From Actinopolyspora biskrensis (GTDB taxonomy: Bacteria; Actinomycetota; Actinomycetes; Mycobacteriales; Pseudonocardiaceae): 64,000 bases of DNA. This document shows positions 49,575-57,235 of the stretch, in pieces. Position numbers and translations under genes: made by a program. Each line of letters opens with the position of its first letter. Position 1 is the first letter of the stretch. Location of the stretch: the NCBI RefSeq assembly GCF_013408175.1, contig NZ_JACBYW010000009.1, positions 62,001 to 126,000 on the forward strand. The letters run 5' to 3'. Under the pieces are notes generated by a model, which saw only the letters and a list, made by a program, of their open reading frames with translations, did no database searches and was not told the origin of the DNA.

Positions 49575-50558
49575 TCAATCGGCGCGGTCCGCTGTCCGGG
49601 GTCGATTCCCCGAAGGTGTGTGCTCCTCCGGGGATCGTGGGACGCGGCGCCAGCACTGCTCGAGGTGTTCCGGCAGCGCCTTCTCGACGACCGTGTCGAG
49701 CATGCGCAGGTCCTCCGCCACCGGACGGTGCTCGCTCGGCGCGCCACCGTAGGTGTCGAGCAGCACGTGCGTGGCGCCGAGCTCGGCCAGCCCGTCGAGG
49801 TCGCGCCGGATCTGGTCGAGGGTGCCCTGTCCGGCGAGCCTGCTCTCCTCGTCGAGCGGGGTCTCGCTGGTGCGCAGCTGGATGCGCGGGGCGAACTCCG
49901 GGACCGGGCGGTGCTGCTCGGCGGCGATCCGGTGCAGCGCGGGGACTCCTTCCCCGCGCAGCCACGCCATCCGCTGGTTGACGGGGTGCCACGCGTCCCC
50001 GGCCCGCACGGCGCGGCGCAACGCGGCCTGGCTGAGCCCGCCCACCCAGATCGGCGGGCGGCGTGTCGGCAGCGGGCCGGTGGCCACGTCGGTGAAGGAG
50101 ACGAACTCGCCCTCGAAGGAGAACTTCTCCTCGGCCCAGGCTCTCCGGACGACCTCCAGGTATTCGTCGGCCATCGCCCCGCGCCGGTGGAAGGGCACTC
50201 CGAGGGCGGCGAACTCCGCGCGGGGCCAGCTGATTCCGACGCCGAGCACGAGCCTTCCGCCGCTGAAGCGGTCGATGTTGGCCGCGATTCGGGCGGTGTG
50301 CAGCGGGTGCCGGTACGGCAGGACCGCGACGGTGGTGCCGAGTTCGATCCGCTCGGTGCGTCCCGCCAGCCAGGCCAGGGTGGTGAACGGGTCGTAGAAG
50401 GGCGCCGGGTAGTGCTCGGCCACATCGGGGGTCACGGCCAGGTGGTCGGAGATCATCGCGGAGTGCAGTCCGCGCTCCTCGGCGAACCGGGCCCAGCGCA
50501 GCAGGGAGCCGGGGTCGGTCTCCGCCCCGAAGTTGAGGATGTTCACTCCGAAACGCAT
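49575..50558 (-). CDS. LLM-class F420-dependent oxidoreductase
   Basis: A 327-residue luciferase-like monooxygenase-fold enzyme. Typical pieces are MRFGVNILNFG, WARFAEERGLHSAMISDHLA, the RTERIELGTTVAVLPYRHP strand, and DRFSGGRLVLGVGISWPRAEF, then GLSQAALRRAVRAGDAWHPV. This group uses coenzyme F420 in actinobacteria; the substrate is unknown. ATG 50558 has GGAG 8 bp upstream. The frame stays open far upstream against the acyl-CoA oxidase gene, but that part is antisense and not coding. Confidence 0.9.
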   Translation of the reverse strand: MRFGVNILNFGAETDPGSLLRWARFAEERGLHSAMISDHLAVTPDVAEHYPAPFYDPFTTLAWLAGRTERIELGTTVAVLPYRHPLHTARIAANIDRFSGGRLVLGVGISWPRAEFAALGVPFHRRGAMADEYLEVVRRAWAEEKFSFEGEFVSFTDVATGPLPTRRPPIWVGGLSQAALRRAVRAGDAWHPVNQRMAWLRGEGVPALHRIAAEQHRPVPEFAPRIQLRTSETPLDEESRLAGQGTLDQIRRDLDGLAELGATHVLLDTYGGAPSEHRPVAEDLRMLDTVVEKALPEHLEQCWRRVPRSPEEHTPSGNRPRTADRAD

Positions 50559-50831
50559 GTTTCCCGCTCCTGCTCGTGTGGGGAGATCTAGGCCGAGAGT
50601 ACGTGAGCCGAGTGGAAGTGACCCTCGTCTCGGGGGATCCGTCCCGGAGTGGTGTGGCGACCCTCCGGCGGCCGCCCGTGACGGCGGGAAGCGTGCTCGA
50701 GCGGCAGACTGGTCCCCGTGGAGGTGTCCGGGGGGCCGGCCGGATGCCGGTCGAGTGGCCCGGACTGATGCTTTCCTGCTGTGTTGACGACTGGCGTGGT
50801 GCTCGCGGCGCGGCAGCGCCGGGACAACCAG

Positions 50832-50964
50832 CCGAGCAACTCGCGCCGCCGCGGGGTCTCTCGTGGTGCTCTCGCGAGGACGGTCCCGGCGTTGTGTGGA
50901 ACCGCTACCCGACGTCGGGACGCCCGCAGCGAGAGCCCGGGAGGGGTTCCGCCGAGTGACCGCC
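50832..50964. repeat. Intergenic repeat family C, copy 4 (inverted)
   Basis: Same orientation as 41449-41565: CCGAGCAACTCGCGCC, GCCGCGGGGTCTC, GAGGACGG, a stem GTCCCGGCGTT / ACGTCGGGAC around GTGGAACCGCTACCCG, then GAGAGCCCGGGAGGGGTTCCGCC. It ends about 40 bp before the acyl-CoA oxidase start. The 444-bp gap holds no supported gene. Confidence 0.75.
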
Positions 50965-51002
50965 TGTGACAAGGGCGGACGGAAAACTTCGATGGAGGAC
51001 GT

Positions 51003-52964
51003 ATGCGGGTTCCGAAGGTCCCCGGTGATTTCGACACGATCGAGTTGCGCGGCTTGTTGGACGGCCGCTGGGGCGAGGTTCGGCAACGGGTTCGGGAGGT
51101 GTTGGACGCCGAGCAGCTGCCGCCCGGTGACGGGCTGGACACCGAGTCCCACCGCGCCCGCACTTTCGAGCAGCTGGGCAAGCTGGCGGGCAGCGAGATC
51201 ACCGCGCTCGGTTTTCCCGCTTCGCACGGCGGCGGGGGTGATCGCGGCGGTTCCGTGGTGTCGATGGAGATGCTGGCGGGCAACCTCTCGCTGATGGTCA
51301 AGGCCGGTGTTCAGTGGGGGCTGTTCGGTGGTGCGGTCACCGCGCTCGGCACCGAGCGGCACCACGACCGCTACCTGCGGTCCATCATGGACCTGTCGCT
51401 GCCCGGATGCTTCGCGATGACCGAGACCGGCCACGGTTCGGACGTGCAGCGGCTGGGGACCACGGCGACCTACGACCCGGAGACGGGCGAGTTCGTGGTG
51501 CACACCCCGGACGAGTCCGCGCGCAAGGACTACATCGGCAACGCGGCCAGGGACGGGCGCATGGCCGTGGTGTTCGCCCAGCTGCGCACTCCGGACGCGG
51601 AGGGGTCCGCGGAGGGCCACGGGGTGCACGCGCTGCTGGTTCCGATCCGCGACGAGGACGGCGCGCCCGTGCCGGGGGTGGACATCTCGGACTGCGGCCG
51701 CAAGGCCGGGCTCAACGGGGTGGACAACGGGCGGATCGTCTTCGACCGGGTGCGGGTTCCGCGTGAGGCGCTGTTGAACCGCTACGGCGACGTTTCCGCC
51801 GACGGCACCTACACCAGCCCGATCGACGGGGTGAACAAGCGCTTCTTCACCATGCTCGGCACGCTGATCACCGGCCGGGTGTCGGTGGCGGGAACGGCCG
51901 GTGTGGCCACCAAGCTGGCTCTGGAGATCGCGCTGCGCTACGGCGACGTGCGCCGCCAGTTCGAGAACCCGAGCACCGGAGTGGAGACCCCGGTGCTGGA
52001 CTACCGCGGGCACCAGCGCAAGCTGCTTCCCGCGCTGGCCACCTCCTGCGCGTTGCACTTCGCGCAGGAGGAGCTGGTGAGCACGCTGCACGAGCTGCAC
52101 ACGAACCCGGACAGCGATCCGGACGGGCGGGCGCAGCGCGAGCTGGAGTCCCGCGCGGCCGGGTTGAAGGCGGTGACCACCTGGCACGCCACCCGCACCG
52201 TTCAGGCGTGCCGCGAGGCCTGCGGCGGGGCCGGTTACCTGGAGGAGAACCAGCTCTCCACTCTGAAGGCGGACACCGACGTGTTCACCACTTTCGAGGG
52301 GGACAACACGGTGCTGCTCCAGCTGGTGGCCAAGGGGTTGCTGACGAACTACCGCGACCGGTTCGACGAGCTGGGCACGCTCGGGATGGCCCGCTACGTG
52401 GCGGACCAGTTCGTGGGCACGGTCGTGGAGCGCACCGCGGCGCGGTCGCTGATCCAGCGGCTGGTGGACGCGGCTCCCAACCGGGACGAGGAGGACGTGC
52501 TGTTCGACCGGGGCTGGCAGCTGCGGATGTTCGAGGAGCGCGAGCGGCACGTGCTCGACGGGCTGACCCGCAGGATGCGCAGGGCCGGTTCGGGCGATGC
52601 CGACCCGTTCGAGGTGTTCAACGACGCGCAGGACCACGTGCTGCGTGCCGCGCGGGTGCACATCGACCGGGTGGTGCTGGAGGCCTTCGTCGCGGGGATC
52701 GACCGTTGCGCGGATCCGGCTTCGGCCGGGGTGCTGGAGCGGCTGTGCGATCTGTACGTGCTGTCCAACATCGAGGACGACCGGGCCTGGTTCCTGGAGC
52801 ACGAGCGGATCAGCGCGAGCAGGGCGAAGTCGGTGACCGAGGCGGTCAACGCGCTGTGCGCGCGGCTGCGCCCGCACGCGGTCGAGCTGGTCGAGGCGTT
52901 CGGCGTTCCGCGCCAGTGGTTGACCGCGCCCATCGCGACGGGTGAGCAGCCGGGCACGCGGTGA
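51003..52964 (+). CDS. Acyl-CoA oxidase / dehydrogenase family protein
   Basis: A 653-residue flavoenzyme longer than ordinary acyl-CoA dehydrogenases (about 380-400) and of acyl-CoA oxidase size. FAD contacts are in CFAMTETGHGSDVQRLGTTATYD. The catalytic Glu is in TTFEGDNTVLLQLVAKGLL, and ACGGAGYLEENQL precedes it. A C-terminal helical domain (about 460-640) completes the oxidase pattern. It would oxidise acyl-CoA to the trans-2-enoyl form in beta-oxidation. ATG 51003 has GGAGG 4 bp upstream. No other beta-oxidation gene is next to it. Confidence 0.93.
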   Translation: MRVPKVPGDFDTIELRGLLDGRWGEVRQRVREVLDAEQLPPGDGLDTESHRARTFEQLGKLAGSEITALGFPASHGGGGDRGGSVVSMEMLAGNLSLMVKAGVQWGLFGGAVTALGTERHHDRYLRSIMDLSLPGCFAMTETGHGSDVQRLGTTATYDPETGEFVVHTPDESARKDYIGNAARDGRMAVVFAQLRTPDAEGSAEGHGVHALLVPIRDEDGAPVPGVDISDCGRKAGLNGVDNGRIVFDRVRVPREALLNRYGDVSADGTYTSPIDGVNKRFFTMLGTLITGRVSVAGTAGVATKLALEIALRYGDVRRQFENPSTGVETPVLDYRGHQRKLLPALATSCALHFAQEELVSTLHELHTNPDSDPDGRAQRELESRAAGLKAVTTWHATRTVQACREACGGAGYLEENQLSTLKADTDVFTTFEGDNTVLLQLVAKGLLTNYRDRFDELGTLGMARYVADQFVGTVVERTAARSLIQRLVDAAPNRDEEDVLFDRGWQLRMFEERERHVLDGLTRRMRRAGSGDADPFEVFNDAQDHVLRAARVHIDRVVLEAFVAGIDRCADPASAGVLERLCDLYVLSNIEDDRAWFLEHERISASRAKSVTEAVNALCARLRPHAVELVEAFGVPRQWLTAPIATGEQPGTR

Positions 52965-53094
52965 GGTGGTGTCCGGCGCGGTTCCCGCGGGCCGCGCCGG
53001 GTGCGTGTGGCCATCGGTGCCGCTGGAACTACCGCCTGAGTGGTCGGTACCGCCAGGAAGGGGTGTCCCAAGCGGCGGAGCCGCTTTTCGGCGC

Positions 53095-53544
53095 TCAAGC
53101 AAACTGACCCGACGCGCTGTTCAGGCGGTGGCGGCCGATGTATCCGGGCTCCGGGGCGTAGCTGTCGGGGTGGGCGTCGATGCCGAGCAGGGCGGCGAGG
53201 TCTTGTTCGGCGAGGCTGGGGCCGTGGGCGAGGGCGTGGCGTAGCTGGCCGGCGGTGCCCGCGGGGTTCGGTCGGTGCGGCTGGTCGGGGTCGGTGGTCG
53301 GCCAGTGGACCGGGTCGGGCGCGCGGACCGGTGCGCGTGCCGGTGGGCCGGTCCGGTGCGGCGGGGTCGTGCCGGTGGGTTCGGCGGTCAGGGTGTGCAC
53401 GGTGAGGGCGCCGGGTCCGGCTCCGGCGTGCTGACCGTGCCCGCCGCGCAGCGGGGCCAGCACGCTGCCCAGTGCCAGGGCCAGCACGGTGCCGAGGACG
53501 GGCAGCAGTCCGGCGGGTTCGTCGAGCAGGGCCAGCGGGTGCAT
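53095..53544 (-). CDS. Hypothetical small membrane protein
   Basis: A 149-residue protein with one hydrophobic helix (about 11-33, AGLLPVLGTVLALALGSVLAPL) followed by a His, Pro and Thr-rich linker and a C-terminal segment with SLAEQDLAALLGIDAHPDSYAPEPGYIGRH. No family recognised. Its ATG overlaps the stop of the zinc-finger-like gene (TGATG), and GGAGG is 7 bp upstream, so the two are a translationally coupled pair. Confidence 0.6.
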   Translation of the reverse strand: MHPLALLDEPAGLLPVLGTVLALALGSVLAPLRGGHGQHAGAGPGALTVHTLTAEPTGTTPPHRTGPPARAPVRAPDPVHWPTTDPDQPHRPNPAGTAGQLRHALAHGPSLAEQDLAALLGIDAHPDSYAPEPGYIGRHRLNSASGQFA

Positions 53545-53843
53545 CAGAACACCTCCCCGCTGCGGCCGAAGCGTTCCCGCAGCCTGCGGCGGGTTTCGGC
53601 CAGGCGTTCCTCCTTGGTGCGGCCGCGTTCGACGGCCGCGCTCATGCAGATGTCGCAGGTGGGCAGCAACCAGTCCAGCTCGCTCGGGTCGATCAGGACG
53701 ACGTTGCTGCCGCACAGGGTTTCGCGGTTTTGGCCGGGACGGGTGCGCTGCCCGGCGTCGAAGGCGTGCCGGAACCCGTCGACCGGGTTCCACCACACCA
53801 CCGGGCCCGGCCACTCGAACCCGTCCAACGGCACCTCGAGCAT
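53544..53843 (-). CDS. Small zinc-finger-like protein
   Basis: A 99-residue protein. It has GPVVWWNPVDGFRHAFDAG, then a single Cys in TLCGSNVVL and a CDIC pair in WLLPTCDICMSAA, followed by an Arg and Glu-rich helix. The WWxPVDGxRHA and CG...PTCxxC pattern recurs in small actinobacterial zinc-finger proteins that lie beside XRE/DUF397 genes; zinc binding and DNA or protein contact are inferred. Divergent from the XRE regulator, with the shared AT-rich region between them. ATG has GGAG 8 bp upstream. Confidence 0.7.
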   Translation of the reverse strand: MLEVPLDGFEWPGPVVWWNPVDGFRHAFDAGQRTRPGQNRETLCGSNVVLIDPSELDWLLPTCDICMSAAVERGRTKEERLAETRRRLRERFGRSGEVF

Positions 53844-53870
53844 GGTGATCGCTCCTTATGTGATCCATAC

Positions 53871-53887
53871 TTTGTGACCTTCACAAA
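53871..53887. promoter_or_regulatory. Candidate operator between zinc-finger and XRE genes
   Basis: TTTGTGA and TCACAAA form a perfect 7-bp inverted repeat with a 3-bp spacer. A further half-site TTTTGTGA is at 53904-53911. The sequence from 53850 to 53920 is strikingly AT-rich for this genome. The likely binder is the adjacent XRE regulator. Confidence 0.65.
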
Positions 53888-53981
53888 TAAGCATGATCCC
53901 TATTTTGTGAGGAATACAAGCTGCTTCACCTGATCGGGCGTTGCGTACGCTGCTGAGCGGCAAGGGCGGCAAGGAGGATCC

Positions 53982-54839
53982 ATGGGATTTACTGGAAGTC
54001 CCCGGGTGTCGAAACGACGAATAGCTTTTGGGCTTACACGAATACGTCTGGATCTCGGCTGGTCACAGGCACATGTAGCGCGTCTGATGTCCTCTTCGGA
54101 GGGACGGATAGCCAACATCGAAGGGCAGCGCAACCTTCCCAAACCAGAGTTCCTGGAGAAGCTCCTTCGCATCTACGGACGCGAGGAAGAAACCGAGCAG
54201 TACCTCGCCCTGCTGGGGGAAGCGAAGGGCGACAGGGCAGGATGGGAGCACATCGATCTCACTGCTGATCCCATCGGTTACGAGGACTACCTGGGACTGG
54301 AACGTGGGGCTTCCAAGATCGAAGGCTACGAGTCACGGCTGGTTCCCGGACTGTTGCAGACCTACGACTACGCTCGTCACGTGATCCGGGGAAGGCAGCG
54401 CTCGGACAGCAACATGGAGCAGAAGATCGAGCTGCGAACTCGGCGTCAGGACATCCTGACTCGGGCCGACCACCCCGTTCGAGCGTGGATGATCATCGAG
54501 GAACAAGCCTTGGATCGCCCCGTCGGCTCGTCCGAAGTCATGGTCGATCAACTCGGGCACCTGCTGGAACTGGGCGATCTCGACAACGTGCAGCTGCAGG
54601 TGTGCCCCACCTCGCTGGGGCCGCACCCGGCGCTGACCGCGCCATTCACGATCATCCACGTGCCGATCCCCGATGATCCAGGCCTGGTGTGCTTCGAGAC
54701 CCGCGTCAAAACGATCTGGTTCGACAAGCAGGCCGAAGTGGACCAGCACACGGAGATCATGGACCACCTGCGAACTCTGGCGCTTACGCCCGAGCAGTCA
54801 CGTACTCTGCTCGACGGCAAGAGAAAGGAACTGCGATGA
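53982..54839 (+). CDS. XRE-family regulator with DUF5753 domain
   Basis: A 285-residue regulator. An N-terminal helix-turn-helix (about 14-68; RLDLGWSQAHVARLMSSSEGRIANIEGQ) is followed by a DUF5753 domain (about 85-275; YESRLVPGLLQTYDYARHVI and FTIIHVPIPDDPGLVCFET). This is the Scr1/WhiJ-type architecture common in Streptomyces and relatives, where it pairs with a DUF397 protein in development-linked regulation. AAGGAGG precedes the ATG. Its stop overlaps the DUF397 start (ATGA). Confidence 0.93.
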   Translation: MGFTGSPRVSKRRIAFGLTRIRLDLGWSQAHVARLMSSSEGRIANIEGQRNLPKPEFLEKLLRIYGREEETEQYLALLGEAKGDRAGWEHIDLTADPIGYEDYLGLERGASKIEGYESRLVPGLLQTYDYARHVIRGRQRSDSNMEQKIELRTRRQDILTRADHPVRAWMIIEEQALDRPVGSSEVMVDQLGHLLELGDLDNVQLQVCPTSLGPHPALTAPFTIIHVPIPDDPGLVCFETRVKTIWFDKQAEVDQHTEIMDHLRTLALTPEQSRTLLDGKRKELR

Positions 54840-55036
54840 GTGACTTCCCCGCGTGCTTATGGCGCACTTCCAGCCGAACCAACGACACCGGCCACTGCGT
54901 CGAGGTCGCGTTGACCACCGGTGCGGTCGGTGTGCGGGACACCAAGGATCGGCGTGGTGGCACTCTGGTGCTCGCGCCGGAGGTCTGGTCGGCCTTCGTG
55001 GGACGGGTCAAGGACGGCGGCTGCGACCGCGGGTGA
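54836..55036 (+). CDS. DUF397 (BldB-like) small protein
   Basis: A 66-residue DUF397 protein: ACLWRTSSRTNDTGHCVEVAL, VGVRDTKDRRGGTLVLAPEVW and SAFVGRVKDG are the family's conserved blocks. It is translated in overlap with the XRE/DUF5753 gene. In Streptomyces, WhiJ-like regulators act with such small partners; whether this pair acts as regulator and antagonist or as a toxin-antitoxin-like module is not settled. Confidence 0.92.
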   Translation: MSDFPACLWRTSSRTNDTGHCVEVALTTGAVGVRDTKDRRGGTLVLAPEVWSAFVGRVKDGGCDRG

Positions 55037-55215
55037 GGACCACGGCTGTTCCGTCCACTGTGCTCGTTGGTTGAGCGCTCGGAGCGCGGCCTGTTCGCCA
55101 CGCCGGGGTGCGGGGTTTCACGGCGGTGATGCGTCGGTTCCGCTGACACCGGGTGGAGTGAACGGGCAGGATGCTGTCCGGTTTCGGATCGCGGCCCGCG
55201 TGGGCGAGGTGCGGA

Positions 55216-55291
55216 GTGCTCGTGGGCGGGTTCGTTGCCGAGGCCGCGGACAGCGCGTAGGCCGCTCCCCGGACACCGAAAGGCAGAGCTG
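55216..55291 (+). pseudogene. Remnant of the small ESX-associated gene (copy 1)
   Basis: The first 25 bp or so (GTGCTCGTGGGCGGGTTCGTTG) match the start of the gene at 56271, and the last 50 bp (GACACCGAAAGGCAGAGCTGA) match its 3' end, but roughly 255 bp of the middle are missing. The remaining frame stops at TAG (55258-55260) and the tail is shifted by one base. It is a deletion remnant left after duplication. Confidence 0.75.
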
Positions 55292-55298
55292 ACCCGTC

Positions 55299-55934
55299 GT
55301 GGACTTCAAGCGCGGATTCCGTCTCAGCGCCGTCGTCGTGGGCGGCGTGATGCTGAGCGGCGTGGTTCTCAGCATCGCTACGGCGGTGCGCTCCGATGTG
55401 TCGAGCGTGTACGAGGATGAAACGAGCGGACGCGAGTACAAGGACATGTCCACTGTGATCCCCTACTCGGATGTGACGGTCGCTGATCCGAAGGACGCGA
55501 GAGCCGAATACGTGTGCCATCTCGTTCCCGAGGAGGTCGCGGCGAGGTTCGGCCTCGAGCTCGAAGGTCGAAAGCTCTCCGACGGATTCACGCCGGAGGA
55601 CCCCGACTCCTGCTCTCGGAGGAGCCAGGACCACGACGGGACCAAGAACGTGATCGTGGTGTCCGACGAGCACTCGATCGAGCAGTACTACGGCCGACCC
55701 ACCGAGTACGACAACCCGGCGAAGTTGAAGATCGCCGGATATCACGCCGTACGGATCAACCAGCTGGATCCGATGAAGTGGGGGCGCTGCAACATCCTCA
55801 TGGCGACTCAGGAGAACCAGACCGTCGAGTCCTACACGCGGGTGAGTCCCGATGACATCGGCGAGGTGGATCCGTGCGAGCTGTCGAAGAAGGTTCTGCG
55901 GCTGTCGGTGTCGTCGTGGCCCGCGGCGAAGTGA
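55299..55934 (+). CDS. DUF3558-like exported protein (copy 1, lipobox lost)
   Basis: A 211-residue paralogue of the lipoprotein at 56609. It has an N-terminal hydrophobic segment (about 9-29) but no lipobox Cys: where copy 2 reads LSAVLTAC, this one reads LSGVVLSIAT. The DUF3558 body has VCHLVPEEVAARFGLE, ADPDSCSRR-like Cys positions, GRCNIL and EVDPCELSKKVLRLSVSSWP. It is probably anchored by the uncleaved helix or released. The start is GTG 55299, aligned with the ATG of copy 2. It directly follows the decayed small gene. Confidence 0.8.
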   Translation: MDFKRGFRLSAVVVGGVMLSGVVLSIATAVRSDVSSVYEDETSGREYKDMSTVIPYSDVTVADPKDARAEYVCHLVPEEVAARFGLELEGRKLSDGFTPEDPDSCSRRSQDHDGTKNVIVVSDEHSIEQYYGRPTEYDNPAKLKIAGYHAVRINQLDPMKWGRCNILMATQENQTVESYTRVSPDDIGEVDPCELSKKVLRLSVSSWPAAK

Positions 55935-56270
55935 GCCCCGAGGGGGCGGGTTGAGCCGTGGAGCGGAGGCGTGCCGTGCGTACAGCTGTCCACCTCGGAG
56001 CGGCGGACTCGACGCTGGGACGCGTGACCTGATCGGCCTTAGTGAACCGGGGTGGGGAAGGTGGTCGCGCTCGATCGTGCTGACCGTGTGCGCGGTGTGC
56101 CCGGGTGAGCTGGTGGTTGCTCCGTTCGAGTGATCGGAAGGTGACTCGGGCACCACGTTAGGGTGTCGATCGTCATAGTGCGGACGGGCTGATTCCGCTG
56201 ACGCCGGGCGTGGTGATCGGGCAGGATGTGGCTCGGTTTCGGACCACGACCTGCGTGGGGGAGGTACGAC
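55935..56270. other. Spacer between the duplicated units
   Basis: No supported gene. From 56192 on it matches 55138-55215, the sequence upstream of copy 1, so it probably carries the promoter and ribosome site (GGGGGAGG) of the small gene at 56271. Confidence 0.5.
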
Positions 56271-56603
56271 GTGACCCAGGACGGGTTCGCTGTTGACAAG
56301 GAGGGCCTGAGCAAGGCCATCGGGCAACTCGAAGACACTCGTGACAAGGCTGCCAAGTTATCTCGGGAGATGGGAAATGCGGCCCCGGGTGAGCTCACGG
56401 CCAAGGACGAGACTACCGGCCAGGCGCGTGAGGTGTTCGAGCAACGTATCAATGGTCCCGAAGGATCACTCACGAGTGCGGCTAACGATATAAGAGAGAG
56501 GCTTCAGGGGAAGATCGACTCGTACAAAGCGGTCCTGGGGGAGTACGACAAGGCCGAGGACAACGCGGACGCCGCGACCCGGGACACCGAAAGGCAGAGC
56601 TGA
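56271..56603 (+). CDS. Small helical protein, EspC/WXG100-like
   Basis: A 110-residue, helical, acidic protein: FAVDKEGLSKAIGQLEDTRDKA in the first helix, and IDSYKAVLGEYDKAEDNADAATR in the last. Length, composition and the Y...D ending resemble ESX-secreted partner proteins of the EspC/WXG100 type, although no WXG is present. Its neighbours (DUF3558 lipoprotein, PPE-like protein, EspG) support a role with type VII secretion. GTG 56271 has GGGGGAGG upstream. It ends 5 bp before the DUF3558 gene. Confidence 0.65.
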   Translation: MTQDGFAVDKEGLSKAIGQLEDTRDKAAKLSREMGNAAPGELTAKDETTGQAREVFEQRINGPEGSLTSAANDIRERLQGKIDSYKAVLGEYDKAEDNADAATRDTERQS

Positions 56604-56608
56604 CCGTC

Positions 56609-57223
56609 ATGACCTTCAGCAGTGGATTTCGTCGTAGCGCCATCGTCGTGGGTGGTGTCGTGTTGAGCGCTGTGTTGACGGCGTGCGGCGGTTCCGGGGC
56701 CGAATCGCCGTCGATCGAGGACCAGTCCACAGGCACCTCTGATTCGCAGTCCTCCTCGGGGGCGGAGATCACCAACCCGAAGGATGCTGCGGCTGCCGAT
56801 GTGTGCAGCCTGTTGCCTGTTGAGGTAGCTTCCCAACTTGGGTTCAAGGAGCAAGGCGAAAAAGAGTCCAGCATGACCAATCCGGAAGCTTCTGATGCCT
56901 GTTATTGGGAGAGTCCGGACGGTGGTGCGACCAAGAACTCTTTTGCGGTGTCCGACGGTCGGTCGATCCAGCAGTACTACGACAACCCTGATTCTTTCTA
57001 CGATTTCAATAAGTTGAATATTTCCGGGTATCCTGCTGTCCGTGCTAACAAGGATGATCCGATGAGCGCGGGGAGTTGCAATATCTTCTTGGCTCCGAAG
57101 CAGGATCAGGTTGTTCAGTCACATTCGACTCTCAATGCTGAAGACACGGGCAAGGTCGATCCCTGTGCGCAGGCGAAGAAGGCTCTGAAGCTGTCGGTCT
57201 CGTCGTGGCCCGCGGCGAAGTGA
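56609..57223 (+). CDS. DUF3558 lipoprotein (copy 2)
   Basis: A 204-residue lipoprotein. The signal peptide ends in the lipobox LTAC (Cys26). A Ser-rich linker follows, then the DUF3558 domain with VCSLLPVEVASQLGF, ACYWESPDGG, GSCNIFLAPK and KVDPCAQAKKALKLS. Four conserved Cys outside the lipobox could form disulfides. It would face the outside of the cytoplasmic membrane. Codon use is less GC-biased than nearby (GATTCTTTCTACGATTTC), suggesting recent arrival. It sits between the small helical gene and the PPE-like gene. Confidence 0.88.
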   Translation: MTFSSGFRRSAIVVGGVVLSAVLTACGGSGAESPSIEDQSTGTSDSQSSSGAEITNPKDAAAADVCSLLPVEVASQLGFKEQGEKESSMTNPEASDACYWESPDGGATKNSFAVSDGRSIQQYYDNPDSFYDFNKLNISGYPAVRANKDDPMSAGSCNIFLAPKQDQVVQSHSTLNAEDTGKVDPCAQAKKALKLSVSSWPAAK

Positions 57224-57235
57224 GAGGTGGGGGTA

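Larger units (their letters stand above)
55138..57223 (+). repeat. Tandem duplication block (two unequal copies)
   Basis: Copy 1 is 55138-55934 and copy 2 is 56192-57223. Both begin TTCCGCTGAC, followed by matching upstream sequence (GGGCAGGATG, GGTTTCGGA), then a small helical-protein gene (decayed in copy 1), then a DUF3558 gene ending with the residues SVSSWPAAK. They are separated by about 257 bp of unrelated sequence with no supported gene. Confidence 0.8.

Noticed and set aside
50559-53102. Upstream extension of the F420-type oxidoreductase frame
   Set aside because: It runs antisense through the acyl-CoA oxidase gene; the conserved protein starts at the ATG at 50558 with a good ribosome site.
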